Source: UBA8752 sp002172485
GTDB lineage: Bacteria; Bacteroidota; Bacteroidia; Flavobacteriales_D; Sanyastnellaceae
Reading direction: 5' to 3'
Assembly: GCA_042089915.1 (NCBI GenBank)
Contig: JBELJZ010000028.1
Coordinates: 1-21,783 of the forward strand
Length of the DNA stretch: 21,783 bases
Of this stretch, positions 1-7,509 are shown one piece after another (positions within the stretch are counted from its first letter, which is position 1; every line of letters begins with the position of its first letter). The notes under the pieces are model-generated. The model searched no databases and was not told the DNA's origin. It saw nothing but the letters and a program-made list of their open reading frames with translations. A program made the position numbers and the translations under genes.

Positions 1-360
1 GCTCGTCGCAGCGCTCGTGTAGTTGGCAGCACCGTTCGCAGCGTAGGCACCGTCCGTGCCCAGGCCAGCGCCCGTCTGCGTGCCGTCCAATTCCGTCTGC
101 AAGGCACCCTCGGCATTGTCGCTGGCCAATTCGTTGGCGTCCACGTCCTGCTGGAGGGCGAGGATCGCAGCGTCAGTGTCAGCCTCGTTGCCGTCCACAT
201 CGTCCTGCACGGCCTTGATGGCAGCGTCCAGCAGATCGTCCGCATTGGCCAAGCTCGTAGCTGCGCTGATGTAGTTCGCACTGCCACTCTGGACGTAAGA
301 ACCGTCGGCGTTCAAGCCGGCGCCTTCTTGCGTTCCATCGAGCAGGTCCTCCACCACGGC
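1..360 (-). repeat. Second, longer protein repeat (84 aa / 252 bp spacing)
   Basis: On the minus strand the segment LLDGTQEGAGLNADGSY, then ANYISAATS, recurs 252 bases later as ELDGTQTGAGLGTDGAY and ANYTSAATS. The interval carries heptad-like stretches rich in Asp, Ala and Leu (DDLLDAAIKAVQDDVDGNEA). DNA identity between copies is clearly lower than in the 117-bp array, so these are older or more diverged. The second copy continues past the left edge. Confidence 0.75.
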
Positions 361-1801
361 TCCAATGGACGGAACACTGTTCGGGAGGTTGTCAATCTGG
401 GTCTGCAAATCCGCATCAGCAGCAACGCGGGCTGTGGCCTCGTCGGCAATGGCTGTGGCGTTGCTGGACATGGCGCCGTAGTTGTTCGAGATGTTCGTTG
501 AGTTGGTGGCGATGTTAATGGTGTTGCTCACAATGGCGGAAGCGTTGCCGGAAATGGCCGTCGCATTGGTAGAGATGGCACCTGCGTTGGCGGCGATGTC
601 GGTGTCGTTGCCATCCACCTGACCTTGCAGACCGGCGTCAGCTGCGATGCGGGCAGCCGACTCGGTGGAGAGGGCAGTTGTGTTGGCCAAAATTTCAGCG
701 GAGTGCGCTGTATCCAAAGAGTCCACTGCGTCCAATGCAGCCGTTGAGCTCTGGTTCTCCAGGGCCGTGACGCGTGCCTCCACAGCGGCGTCTGCCACCC
801 CGTTGGCACTGATCATGCCGGAAAGGAATGAGTCGTTGTTGAAGCGAGCTGCAGCTTCCGCATCCAAATTGTCTTGGAGGGTGCCATCCGCAGCAGCGCG
901 GGCAGTGGCCTCGTNNNNNNNNNNNNNNNNNNNNNNNNNNNNNNNNNNNNNNNNNNNNNNNNNNNNNNNNNNNNNNNNNNNNNNNNNNNNNNNNNNNNNN
1001 NNNNNNNNNNNNNNCCGAAATGGCCGTGGCGTTCGTGCTGATCGCACCAGCGTTGGTCGCGATGTCCGCATCGTTGCCGTCGATCTGGCCTTGGAGGCCG
1101 CTGTCAGCAGTGGTGCGGGCAGAAGTCTCGTCCGAAATGGCCGTGGCGTTCGTGCTGATCGCACCAGCGTTGGTCGCGATGTCCGCGTCGTTGCCGTCGA
1201 TCTGGCCTTGGAGGCCGCTGTCGGCCGTGGTGCGGGCGGAAGTCTCGTCCGAGATGGCCGTGGCGTTCGTGCTGATCGCACCAGCATTGGTCGCGATGTC
1301 CGCGTCATTGCCGTCGATCTGACCCTGGAGGCCGCTGTCGGCAGAGGCGCGGTCTGCCGCTTCCTGAGCGGTCACCACAGCCAAGCTGTCGGCTTTGGGC
1401 TCTGGCGCGCTGGCCGCAAACAAAGCGACCGGGGCAGATGTCACGGTCATGGACCCGAACAATTCGAATCCATCGCCACTGTTGACTTCGACCTGGAAGG
1501 CGAAACCACCTGCGGACCAATCCACTGCTGCCAGACCTTCCGCACCCTCGACACTGCCGATGGTGAGGTTGATCAAGCCGAAAGCATCGGTCATGATCCC
1601 ATTGTGGGTCTCCGTCCAGACGGCGGCGTCGGCCGCATCCGTCAGAGTAAAGCGAACGTCCAGGGTTGCATTTTCCAGAGCATCGCCGTCCGCATCGCGG
1701 GCAACGGCCTGGTAGGCAATCCCGTAGCTTTGCTGGGCTTGAGCGGCGAAAGCCGTCAACAGCATCACTGCGGACAAGAAGAGAGAGCGCATCAAATTCA
1801 T
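1..1801 (-). CDS. Repeat-rich secreted surface/adhesin-like protein, 3' end off the window
   Basis: Residues 1-22 are a signal peptide ending AQA before QQ. About 110 residues follow that resemble the N-terminal domain of many Bacteroidota surface proteins (GIAYQAVARDADG near the start, TSAPVALFAASA at its end). The rest is low-complexity repeat: a 39-residue unit (ending STNATAIS) in near-identical tandem copies, degenerate copies after the gap, then an 84-residue-spaced unit around LDGTQ and ANY(I/T)SAATS. It resembles stalks of tail-fibre-like or trimeric adhesins. I translated 1-914 by hand; it is open to the window edge, but in a different frame from the N-terminal part because the 100-N gap at 915-1014 is a placeholder. 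A true gap length divisible by three restores one frame. The start was chosen at 1801 because the signal peptide begins there; 1792 (MRSLF) is equally possible. A role in adhesion is inferred, and the C-terminal anchor is not visible. Confidence 0.8.
915..1014. other. Assembly gap (100 N) within the surface protein repeats
   Basis: Exactly 100 N, a conventional placeholder for unknown size. The coding frame differs on the two sides, so if the gene is intact the true length is a multiple of three. The near-identical 117-bp repeats beside it are a likely cause of the assembly break. Confidence 0.97.
1015..1365 (-). repeat. Tandem 117-bp repeats (39 aa), about three copies next to a gap
   Basis: The block beginning ccga(a/g)atggccgtgg recurs at 1015, 1132 and 1249, exactly 117 bases apart. 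The copies differ by only a few mostly synonymous bases. Each encodes a 39-residue unit with the core GLQGQIDGNDADIATNAG followed by AISTNATAIS. The copy nearest the N-terminus begins with a diverged stretch (EAADRASAD instead of DETSARTTAD). The array runs directly into the 100-N gap, so the real copy number is unknown and could differ between strains. Confidence 0.93.
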
Positions 1802-1915
1802 CTCGGTTAAGATTTCTCGAGGCATGAAGATAAGTAGAAAATTAGATAAATCACAGAAATTCATCGTCGAACTAAAATAATTTATCATTTCGAGGAAAAA
1901 ATATCCGCATTCATA
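1802..1915. promoter_or_regulatory. AT-rich divergent intergenic region
   Basis: These 114 bases separate two divergent genes and are strikingly AT-rich against GC-rich flanks (for example aaaattagataaat and aaaataatttatcattt). Promoters for both genes should lie here. On the minus strand TATCTTCA, one base from TAnnTTCG, occurs about 30 bases before the surface protein start. I could not assign -33 boxes. No RNA gene is evident. Confidence 0.5.
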
Positions 1916-2248
1916 GTGAATACTACCCTACTATATAACGTCACCATCAGCGTTGAGCCCGAGATCCAAGCAGAGTGGCTGCAGTGGATGCTTCAAGAGC
2001 ACCTGCGCGAGATGCTGGGGACTGGGTGCTTTCTGGGGTTCCGCTTTTGCGAGCTTCAAGCAGATGGCGTGCAAGGCCCCACCTACACCGTGCAGTACGA
2101 ACTGGCCAGCTCAGAAGACTTGCAGCGCTACGAGCAGGAATTTGCTCCTCACATGAGACAGAAGGGCGTGGATCGATTTGGAAACAAGGCCCTCGCCTTC
2201 CGCACCCAGATGCGGGTCGTGGCACAAGGCTCACTGCGCGACCAATGA
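1916..2248 (+). CDS. DUF4286 family protein
   Basis: A 110-residue protein that I recognise as DUF4286, a small Bacteroidota family of unknown function. Family-like features are the N-terminal LLYNVTISVEPEI followed by WLQWM, the central YTVQYELAS segment, and the C-terminal FGNKALAFRTQM segment. It has no signal peptide or membrane segment, so it is probably cytoplasmic. The start is GTG at 1916. No ATG lies in frame upstream, and the family N-terminus begins just before LYNVT, which fixes this start. Its stop overlaps the rsmA start in an ATGA, so the two are probably translated together. The function is unknown; the coupling hints at a link to ribosome maturation, but this is only inference. 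Confidence 0.88.
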   Translation: MNTTLLYNVTISVEPEIQAEWLQWMLQEHLREMLGTGCFLGFRFCELQADGVQGPTYTVQYELASSEDLQRYEQEFAPHMRQKGVDRFGNKALAFRTQMRVVAQGSLRDQ

Positions 2249-3051
2249 GCCGGAGACGCATCCACAAAGACGATGGCGTCGCCGCCAAAAAGCACCTCGG
2301 TCAGCACTTCCTCAAAGACCCTGGGGTTTCCCAGCGCATCGCGGGTCTTCTATCCGATGAAGCTGCCCCCCAGATTCTGGAGGTAGGTCCCGGCACCGGC
2401 GCATTGACCCGGCCATTGATTGACCGGTTTGGTCCAACCGTGCACGTCGTCGAGGTCGACCTCGAGAGTGTCGCCTATTTGATGAACGCCGAGTGGATGG
2501 ACGCCAGTCGTGTTCACGCTGGGGATATGCTGCGCAGCACACCGGAGGAGCTCGGCATGACGGGACCCTTTGCTGTGGCCGGCAATTTCCCGTACAACAT
2601 CAGCAGCCAGATTCTCTTCAAAGTGTTGGAATGGCGGGACCGCGTGCCCGAGTGCGTGGGCATGTTCCAGAAGGAAGTGGCCAATCGGGTCTGCGCGGCA
2701 CACGGCAGCAAGGTGTATGGCATCTTGTCCGTCCTGCTGCAGGTATACTATTCGTGTGAGTATGCCTTCACGGTGGGCCCGGATGCCTTCATCCCACCGC
2801 CCAAGATCCAATCGGGGGTCATTCGACTCATGCGCACGCCCGAGCGCGACCCGGATGTCGAGTACGAAGTGCTCCGACGTGTGGTCAAAGCGGGGTTTGG
2901 CCAACGCCGAAAAACCCTGCGCAATGCCTTGCGCTCAGGAGGTTTCGATGCCGCGACCATTCCAGAGGAATGGGTGGGCAAACGGGCTGAACAGCTGTCG
3001 CCGGAAGATTTCGTGTCCCTGGCCAAGGCCGTGCGCCCCGTTCAGACCTGA
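2245..3051 (+). CDS. rsmA: 16S rRNA (adenine(1518)-N6/adenine(1519)-N6)-dimethyltransferase RsmA
   Basis: 268 residues, the usual length for RsmA/KsgA. The enzyme dimethylates two adjacent adenines in the 3' hairpin of 16S rRNA late in 30S assembly, using S-adenosylmethionine. Visible motifs are KKHLGQHFLKD at 15-25, the SAM-binding EVGPGTGALT at 46-55, an acidic ribose-binding strand VVEVDLE at 68-74, and the catalytic NFPYNIS at 114-120. PDAFIPPPKIQSGVI and GFGQRRKTLRNAL mark the C-terminal part. The start at 2245 was chosen because it overlaps the DUF4286 stop (ATGA) and gives the family N-terminus. The open frame extends upstream to 1975, but that part is DUF4286 read in another frame. 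The gene ends 6 bases before the convergent neighbour. Confidence 0.97.
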   Translation: MSRRRIHKDDGVAAKKHLGQHFLKDPGVSQRIAGLLSDEAAPQILEVGPGTGALTRPLIDRFGPTVHVVEVDLESVAYLMNAEWMDASRVHAGDMLRSTPEELGMTGPFAVAGNFPYNISSQILFKVLEWRDRVPECVGMFQKEVANRVCAAHGSKVYGILSVLLQVYYSCEYAFTVGPDAFIPPPKIQSGVIRLMRTPERDPDVEYEVLRRVVKAGFGQRRKTLRNALRSGGFDAATIPEEWVGKRAEQLSPEDFVSLAKAVRPVQT

Positions 3052-3057
3052 TCGGGC

Positions 3058-4326
3058 TCAGCGCGCGCCGTGCACCTGCAGACTGCCCTTCAGGCGGTCC
3101 GCACGCCAGAGGAGAATGGCATGGTCCGCAGCGGACCAGTCGACTGAAGCACCCGGTTCGGTGGCGCCCGACGCCAGCCGCCGTCCCTGCACATCTACCG
3201 CCACCCAGTGGGCCACAAACGGCCCCACGTTCCGCAGGACCCCATCACACCACTGCAGCCCACCTTGCTGCGACTCGGACTCCACAAGACCGGACACACC
3301 ATATCGCGCCGCAGCGAAGGCCCGGTTGGTGCACTCCAATTCCAAGAAACTGCTGCCTTCCAAATCGCAGTCCGCCCAAACCTCACCGGTCACCACGTCC
3401 ACGGCCAACAAGTGGGGGTTGACCTCGTCGTCATAGTAGTGCAAGACGAAGCTGTTGGTGTTCTGGTCAAACACAGACCCGTCCGGCGTGAATCCCCACA
3501 CCTGCGGCAAAGCGGCGATTTCGGTGGGCACTCCACTGTCCAAATTCAGGCTGGCCAAGCGCATCATCCCGTCCTCCGACAAATCGCGCCACAGGCCCAC
3601 CACTTCCCCGGTTGGGATGCAGTATTCGATTTCAGCAAACGCCTCTTCGTCGCCCAAGACGATGTCCACCTCTGAAGCGACAGTCCCAGCCACCGCATCC
3701 AAGCAGACCAGCTCGGTCACGCCATTGCCGCCAAACGACAGGAAGTAGTAGTCACCGCTGTCGCTGTCAAAACAGGACGCACCGGCAATGACGGCTTCGA
3801 CATCCGGCATGTCCAACACGGGATTGATCTCGGCGGTGTAGGGCTCGATCTCCACCAGCCGCGTGGCCCAGCCGCCGATCTCCCAATACCCGAAGGGCTC
3901 TCCGTCGACTTCCCCGAGGTCGATGTACACGCTGTCCGCCGGGTAACCCTGCAGTCCGAAAAAGCGGTCCTGCTGCATGTCGTGGTGTACGCTGTGCACA
4001 TTGCCGGTCAATTCCGCCTCGGCACTGAGCGCATTGCCTTCCACATCGAAGTTGTACCACGACAAGGGACCGCCACCAATGGGTGCCCCCACGAAGACAT
4101 ACTGCCCGATGTTGTTGTCAAAGGTGCTCGTCCCCAAGGCAAAGGCTTCTGCGAAACCGAGGGTGTCGTATTCGGCCCATTCCCCGGTCACCATGTCGAA
4201 TTGCGCCAGCAACAGCCCTTCCGTGAACGGATCCAGCACATTTTGCTTCAAACCATAGACCCCCTGGCCCACGAGCATGGCAGGGCAGAGTACAAAGGCG
4301 AACATGAGGAGAATGGGTGCGCGCAT
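3058..4326 (-). CDS. Secreted hypothetical protein, possible beta-propeller with T9SS-like C-terminus
   Basis: 422 residues with a signal peptide (cleavage probably near LVG-QG, residue 20). I do not recognise a named family. The mature part is rich in Asp, Glu, aromatic residues and short beta-strand patterns, with recurring phrases such as DMVTGEWAEYDTL, VCLDAVAGTVAS and AVDVVTGEVWADCD. These suggest a repeated beta-propeller fold. The last 65 or so residues (WVAVDVQGRRLASG, then AILLWRADRLKGSLQVHG) resemble a degenerate type IX secretion sorting domain, which usually has the pattern G(R/K)xV then GxYxLxxxxG. Export by T9SS is therefore plausible but unproven. The gene is monocistronic, converges on rsmA and diverges from fbp. 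Confidence 0.75.
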   Translation of the reverse strand: MRAPILLMFAFVLCPAMLVGQGVYGLKQNVLDPFTEGLLLAQFDMVTGEWAEYDTLGFAEAFALGTSTFDNNIGQYVFVGAPIGGGPLSWYNFDVEGNALSAEAELTGNVHSVHHDMQQDRFFGLQGYPADSVYIDLGEVDGEPFGYWEIGGWATRLVEIEPYTAEINPVLDMPDVEAVIAGASCFDSDSGDYYFLSFGGNGVTELVCLDAVAGTVASEVDIVLGDEEAFAEIEYCIPTGEVVGLWRDLSEDGMMRLASLNLDSGVPTEIAALPQVWGFTPDGSVFDQNTNSFVLHYYDDEVNPHLLAVDVVTGEVWADCDLEGSSFLELECTNRAFAAARYGVSGLVESESQQGGLQWCDGVLRNVGPFVAHWVAVDVQGRRLASGATEPGASVDWSAADHAILLWRADRLKGSLQVHGAR

Positions 4327-4436
4327 GGGGCAATTTCAGGGGTGAGGTGAATCCGACACCAACTTCGGACAAAGTGACAACCCGAAAAGGGGGGAAAGGT
4401 TGAACGAACCCGTACCTTGTCCCCAAGCTCTCTGCA

Positions 4437-5462
4437 ATGATCGGAGCCATTACGCTACAAGAATTCGTTGTGGCGCGTCAGGTGGAATTCGCCGGCGCCA
4501 CCGGTGACCTCTCACGCCTCCTGACCGACATCGGGACCGCCGCCAAGATGGTCAACCGACACGTCAACCGTGCCGGCCTGTCCGGCATACTCGGGGCCCA
4601 CGAGCCCAACGGAACATCCTCCACCAACGTTCAAGGCGAACAACAGCAGAAGCTGGATGTCTGCGCCGATGACACCTTTCACCGCGTCTTGCGGTCGTGC
4701 TTGAAAGTGGGGGGCATCGTCTCCGAGGAACAGCCCGGCATCCTTCATGTGGACCACTCCTCCCGGGGAGAAGGGCGCGGCTACGGCAAGTATGTCGTGT
4801 GCATTGACCCCCTCGACGGATCGTCCAACGTGGACGTCAACATCAGTGTCGGTACCATCTTCGGCATCCACCGCCGGAAATCGCCCCTGAACAGCCCGGC
4901 CACCGCGGAGGACTTTCTACAACCCGCTTCAGACCTGGTTGCCGCCGGATACGTGCTGTACGGCAGCTCCACCATGCTCGTCTATTCAACAGGCTGTGGC
5001 GTCAACGGCTTCACCTTTGACCCCTCCATCGGCGAGTTCTTCCTCTCCCATCCGGACATGCGCTTTCCAAAGCGCGCCAAGGTCTACAGCATGAACGAGT
5101 CCTACCTCGACGAAGCCATCCCCGGGGTCAAGCCCTACGTCAAGGAATGCCGCGCCCGCGGACTGACGGCCCGGTACACCGGAGCGCTGGTGGCCGACTT
5201 CCACCGCAACCTCATCCACGGCGGCATCTACCTCTACCCCGGTCTCCTCGACAAGCCCGAAGGCAAGCTCCGCATGCTGTACGAAGCACAACCATTGGCC
5301 TTCCTGGCGCACCAAGCGGGCGGCACCACTCGGTGCCACCACCACGACCTGCTCCACGTCAACCCCACGTCGCTGCACCAGCGCACGCCGCTGTTTACCG
5401 GCAATGCCGAGGAGGTCGAACGGCTGGTGGCCATGTTGAAAGGTGCCGTGGAAAAAGTCTAG
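4437..5462 (+). CDS. fbp: Class 1 fructose-1,6-bisphosphatase
   Basis: 341 residues, typical for class 1 FBPase, which hydrolyses fructose 1,6-bisphosphate to fructose 6-phosphate in gluconeogenesis. The metal-binding acidic pair EE is at 97-98 in IVSEEQPGI. The signature CIDPLDGSSNVDVN starts at 122, YGSSTMLVYSTG lies mid-protein, and the substrate-binding GALVADFHRNL is at about 249-259. The C-terminal PTSLHQRTPLF is conserved. One oddity is the segment after QAGG: relatives usually have a Gly/Asp-containing stretch, whereas here it reads TTRCHHHDLL (Cys300, His301-303), with no length change. The start ATG at 4437 gives the normal N-terminus. TACCTTGT at 4413 is a weak -7 candidate. The TonB receptor follows 67 bases downstream. 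Confidence 0.96.
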   Translation: MIGAITLQEFVVARQVEFAGATGDLSRLLTDIGTAAKMVNRHVNRAGLSGILGAHEPNGTSSTNVQGEQQQKLDVCADDTFHRVLRSCLKVGGIVSEEQPGILHVDHSSRGEGRGYGKYVVCIDPLDGSSNVDVNISVGTIFGIHRRKSPLNSPATAEDFLQPASDLVAAGYVLYGSSTMLVYSTGCGVNGFTFDPSIGEFFLSHPDMRFPKRAKVYSMNESYLDEAIPGVKPYVKECRARGLTARYTGALVADFHRNLIHGGIYLYPGLLDKPEGKLRMLYEAQPLAFLAHQAGGTTRCHHHDLLHVNPTSLHQRTPLFTGNAEEVERLVAMLKGAVEKV

Positions 5463-5493
5463 GCCAGCTTCCCACTCAGCCATCGTTCCTCCC

Positions 5494-5517
5494 GTCCCCG
5501 GTTGTAGCCTAGGGGAC
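5494..5517. promoter_or_regulatory. Inverted repeat upstream of the TonB-dependent receptor
   Basis: GTCCCC (5494-5499) and GGGGAC (5512-5517) are perfect 6-base arms. Inside them GG/CC can pair with a two-base TA bulge. The repeat ends 12 bases before the receptor start codon. It could be a repressor operator or an mRNA hairpin controlling translation. It lacks a T-tract, so it is not a convincing terminator for fbp. The function is inferred from position only. Confidence 0.35.
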
Positions 5518-5529
5518 AGAATTGGAACC

Positions 5530-7506
5530 ATGACGACCCGCCTCCTACCTGGCTTCGCGTTTTTCGGCCTGATCGCCACCACCACCGCACAAGACACGCT
5601 GATCACCATCCCCGAAGCGGTGGTCCAATCGGCTTTCTCCGAGACGCCCGATGCGGCGCCTCGCAACCTCATTGCCCTGGACGAAGAACAAATTGCCGGA
5701 GCCGCGCAGCCCTCCTTGGACGGCCTGCTCGAGAGTGTCCCCGGCATCGACGCCCGTCAACGCGGACCTTGGGGCGCACAAACCGACCTGAGCATCCGCG
5801 GTGGCACGTTCGAACAAGTCGCCCTCTGGGTGGACGGCATCCGCTGGAGCGCACCCCACACGGCCCACCACCTGTTGAACCTGCCCATCGACCCGGAAGA
5901 CATCCAGCGTGTCCAGGTGGTCCGCGGCGGAAGCGGAGCCTTGGGAAGCGGCGGCGTCACGGGGGGCATTGTTCTGCACACGGGGCCTTCGAACGCCAAT
6001 GGAACGGAGGTGTCCGTGGAAGGCGGGTCCTACGGATGGAACCGGATCCGGGCCCGCCACGACTGGGGCCAGAACCAAACCCGCCACCGCATCAGCATCA
6101 GCCGGGCTGCCACTTCAGGCTACATGGACAACACAGACCTGACCATGAACCGCTTGCGATACGCTGGCCGCAAAGCGACGGACAACGGCACGTTCAACCT
6201 GCAGGCCGGTGGTATGACCTCCGCCTTCGGTGCGCAGGACTTCTACACTGCCGACTTCCCCCAGCAGTTCGAAAAGGTCGGCCTCTGGCAAGCCCAACTT
6301 ACCTGGCAACATGACCTCCGCGGTTGGGACTTGGAAGCCGGCATCCACCACCGCAACCACAGCGACCGGTTCGAGCTGTTCCGAGAAGGTGAAGGGTACT
6401 ACGTGGAAGACGCCGACGGCCTACTGACCTCGGAGAACGGCCCGGTCCCCTCTTGGTACCAAGGCGCCAACCAGCACATCTCCTCCACTTCCGGCATTCG
6501 GGGCGGTGCACGTCGGGTCACGGACTGGGGAGAAACCCTCCTTTCTGCCGACTTCCGCAAGGAGGGTGTGGTCAGCAACCGTCTGGGCCTCGCCGAATTC
6601 GGCCGCGGCGACAGCAGCGTATACGCCCTGGGCGACCGCCGGACCAACCTTGACGTGGGCGTGGGCCAACGGGTGGATCTTGGACGCCTCACAGTCCGGG
6701 CATTGGCCGCCTGGAACCTCAATTCCGCAGCAGACGGGCCGCGTTTCGTGCCCGAGGCCGCCTTGTCCTTCCGCATCGATGACACCGGTCGCGCTGTGGC
6801 CTTCGCCTCCGCCCGACGCTCGGTCCGCATGCCGTCCTACACCGACCTCTATTACACCGTCGGCGGTGCGCAAGGCAGCCAAGACCTGCTGCCAGAGGAA
6901 GCCGAGCACCTCGAATTCGGGTATCGCTTCACCGGCGACCTGGGCGATGGACACCGCATCGTCCTCTCCCAACACCTGTTCCGCCGCTGGGGCCGCAACC
7001 TCATCGATTGGGTGCGGTTCAACGGCGCTTCCATTACCGAGGCCACCAACCTCCGCGAGGTCAACTTCACGGGTCAGGAATTCACGTTGTCTGCCCGGGC
7101 CACTGAAGCGGAGCCTGCTTTTCGCTACCTGACGGTGAGCCTCACCACCATGGGAGCCGATGAAGCCAGCACCGGTTTCGAGAGCAACTATGTCCTCGAC
7201 ATCCTGAACACCAAGGCCGACGTGGTGCTGGGTTGGCGTCCCCTCGATGATTGGATGGTGGACGTTCGGTGGAGCGCCCAGGACCGCAATGGCGGCTACT
7301 TCGACCCGGTGACCGGTGCCGAGGTCGATTTCGCTCTCGTCCAGCTTCTCGGGGCCACGCTCCGTTGGACCCCGGAGTCCTGGCCCATCGCCGCCCACCT
7401 CCGCGTCGACAACGCGCTGGACGCCCCATACGTGGACATCGGCAACGTCGACCAACCCGGCCGCTGGATCCGCGCTGGGCTGACCTGGACCTCCGGAAAG
7501 CAGTAA
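5530..7506 (+). CDS. TonB-dependent outer-membrane receptor
   Basis: 658 residues. A signal peptide (1-20, cleaved before QDTL) is followed by a plug domain at about 45-152. The plug contains LDGLLESVPGIDAR, LSIRGGTFEQVALWVDGIR, EDIQRVQVVRGGSGALGSG and the GGIVLHTG exit strand. The remainder is a 22-strand-type barrel with alternating aromatic and charged strands, ending in an aromatic-containing strand (AGLTWTSGKQ). It lacks the N-terminal carboxypeptidase-like domain and SusC features, so it is more like BtuB/FepA-type receptors for cobalamin, siderophores or haem than a SusC glycan importer. The substrate cannot be told, and no substrate-binding lipoprotein or ABC transporter gene is adjacent. 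The start at 5530 was chosen because it opens the signal peptide. It converges on mfd with only 3 bases between stops. Confidence 0.93.
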   Translation: MTTRLLPGFAFFGLIATTTAQDTLITIPEAVVQSAFSETPDAAPRNLIALDEEQIAGAAQPSLDGLLESVPGIDARQRGPWGAQTDLSIRGGTFEQVALWVDGIRWSAPHTAHHLLNLPIDPEDIQRVQVVRGGSGALGSGGVTGGIVLHTGPSNANGTEVSVEGGSYGWNRIRARHDWGQNQTRHRISISRAATSGYMDNTDLTMNRLRYAGRKATDNGTFNLQAGGMTSAFGAQDFYTADFPQQFEKVGLWQAQLTWQHDLRGWDLEAGIHHRNHSDRFELFREGEGYYVEDADGLLTSENGPVPSWYQGANQHISSTSGIRGGARRVTDWGETLLSADFRKEGVVSNRLGLAEFGRGDSSVYALGDRRTNLDVGVGQRVDLGRLTVRALAAWNLNSAADGPRFVPEAALSFRIDDTGRAVAFASARRSVRMPSYTDLYYTVGGAQGSQDLLPEEAEHLEFGYRFTGDLGDGHRIVLSQHLFRRWGRNLIDWVRFNGASITEATNLREVNFTGQEFTLSARATEAEPAFRYLTVSLTTMGADEASTGFESNYVLDILNTKADVVLGWRPLDDWMVDVRWSAQDRNGGYFDPVTGAEVDFALVQLLGATLRWTPESWPIAAHLRVDNALDAPYVDIGNVDQPGRWIRAGLTWTSGKQ

Positions 7507-7509
7507 GAA

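Noticed and set aside
1015..1365. Tandem repeat block as a CRISPR array
   Set aside because: The units are directly adjacent, 117 bases long, in frame, and encode a continuous protein repeat without unique spacers.
4352..4369. Short inverted repeat TCCGA/TCGGA between the secreted hypothetical protein and fbp
   Set aside because: Arms of five bases in GC-rich DNA are expected by chance, and position gives no added support.
5463..5529. Cobalamin riboswitch before the TonB-dependent receptor
   Set aside because: The interval is only 67 bases, far too short, and no B12-box-like sequence was seen.
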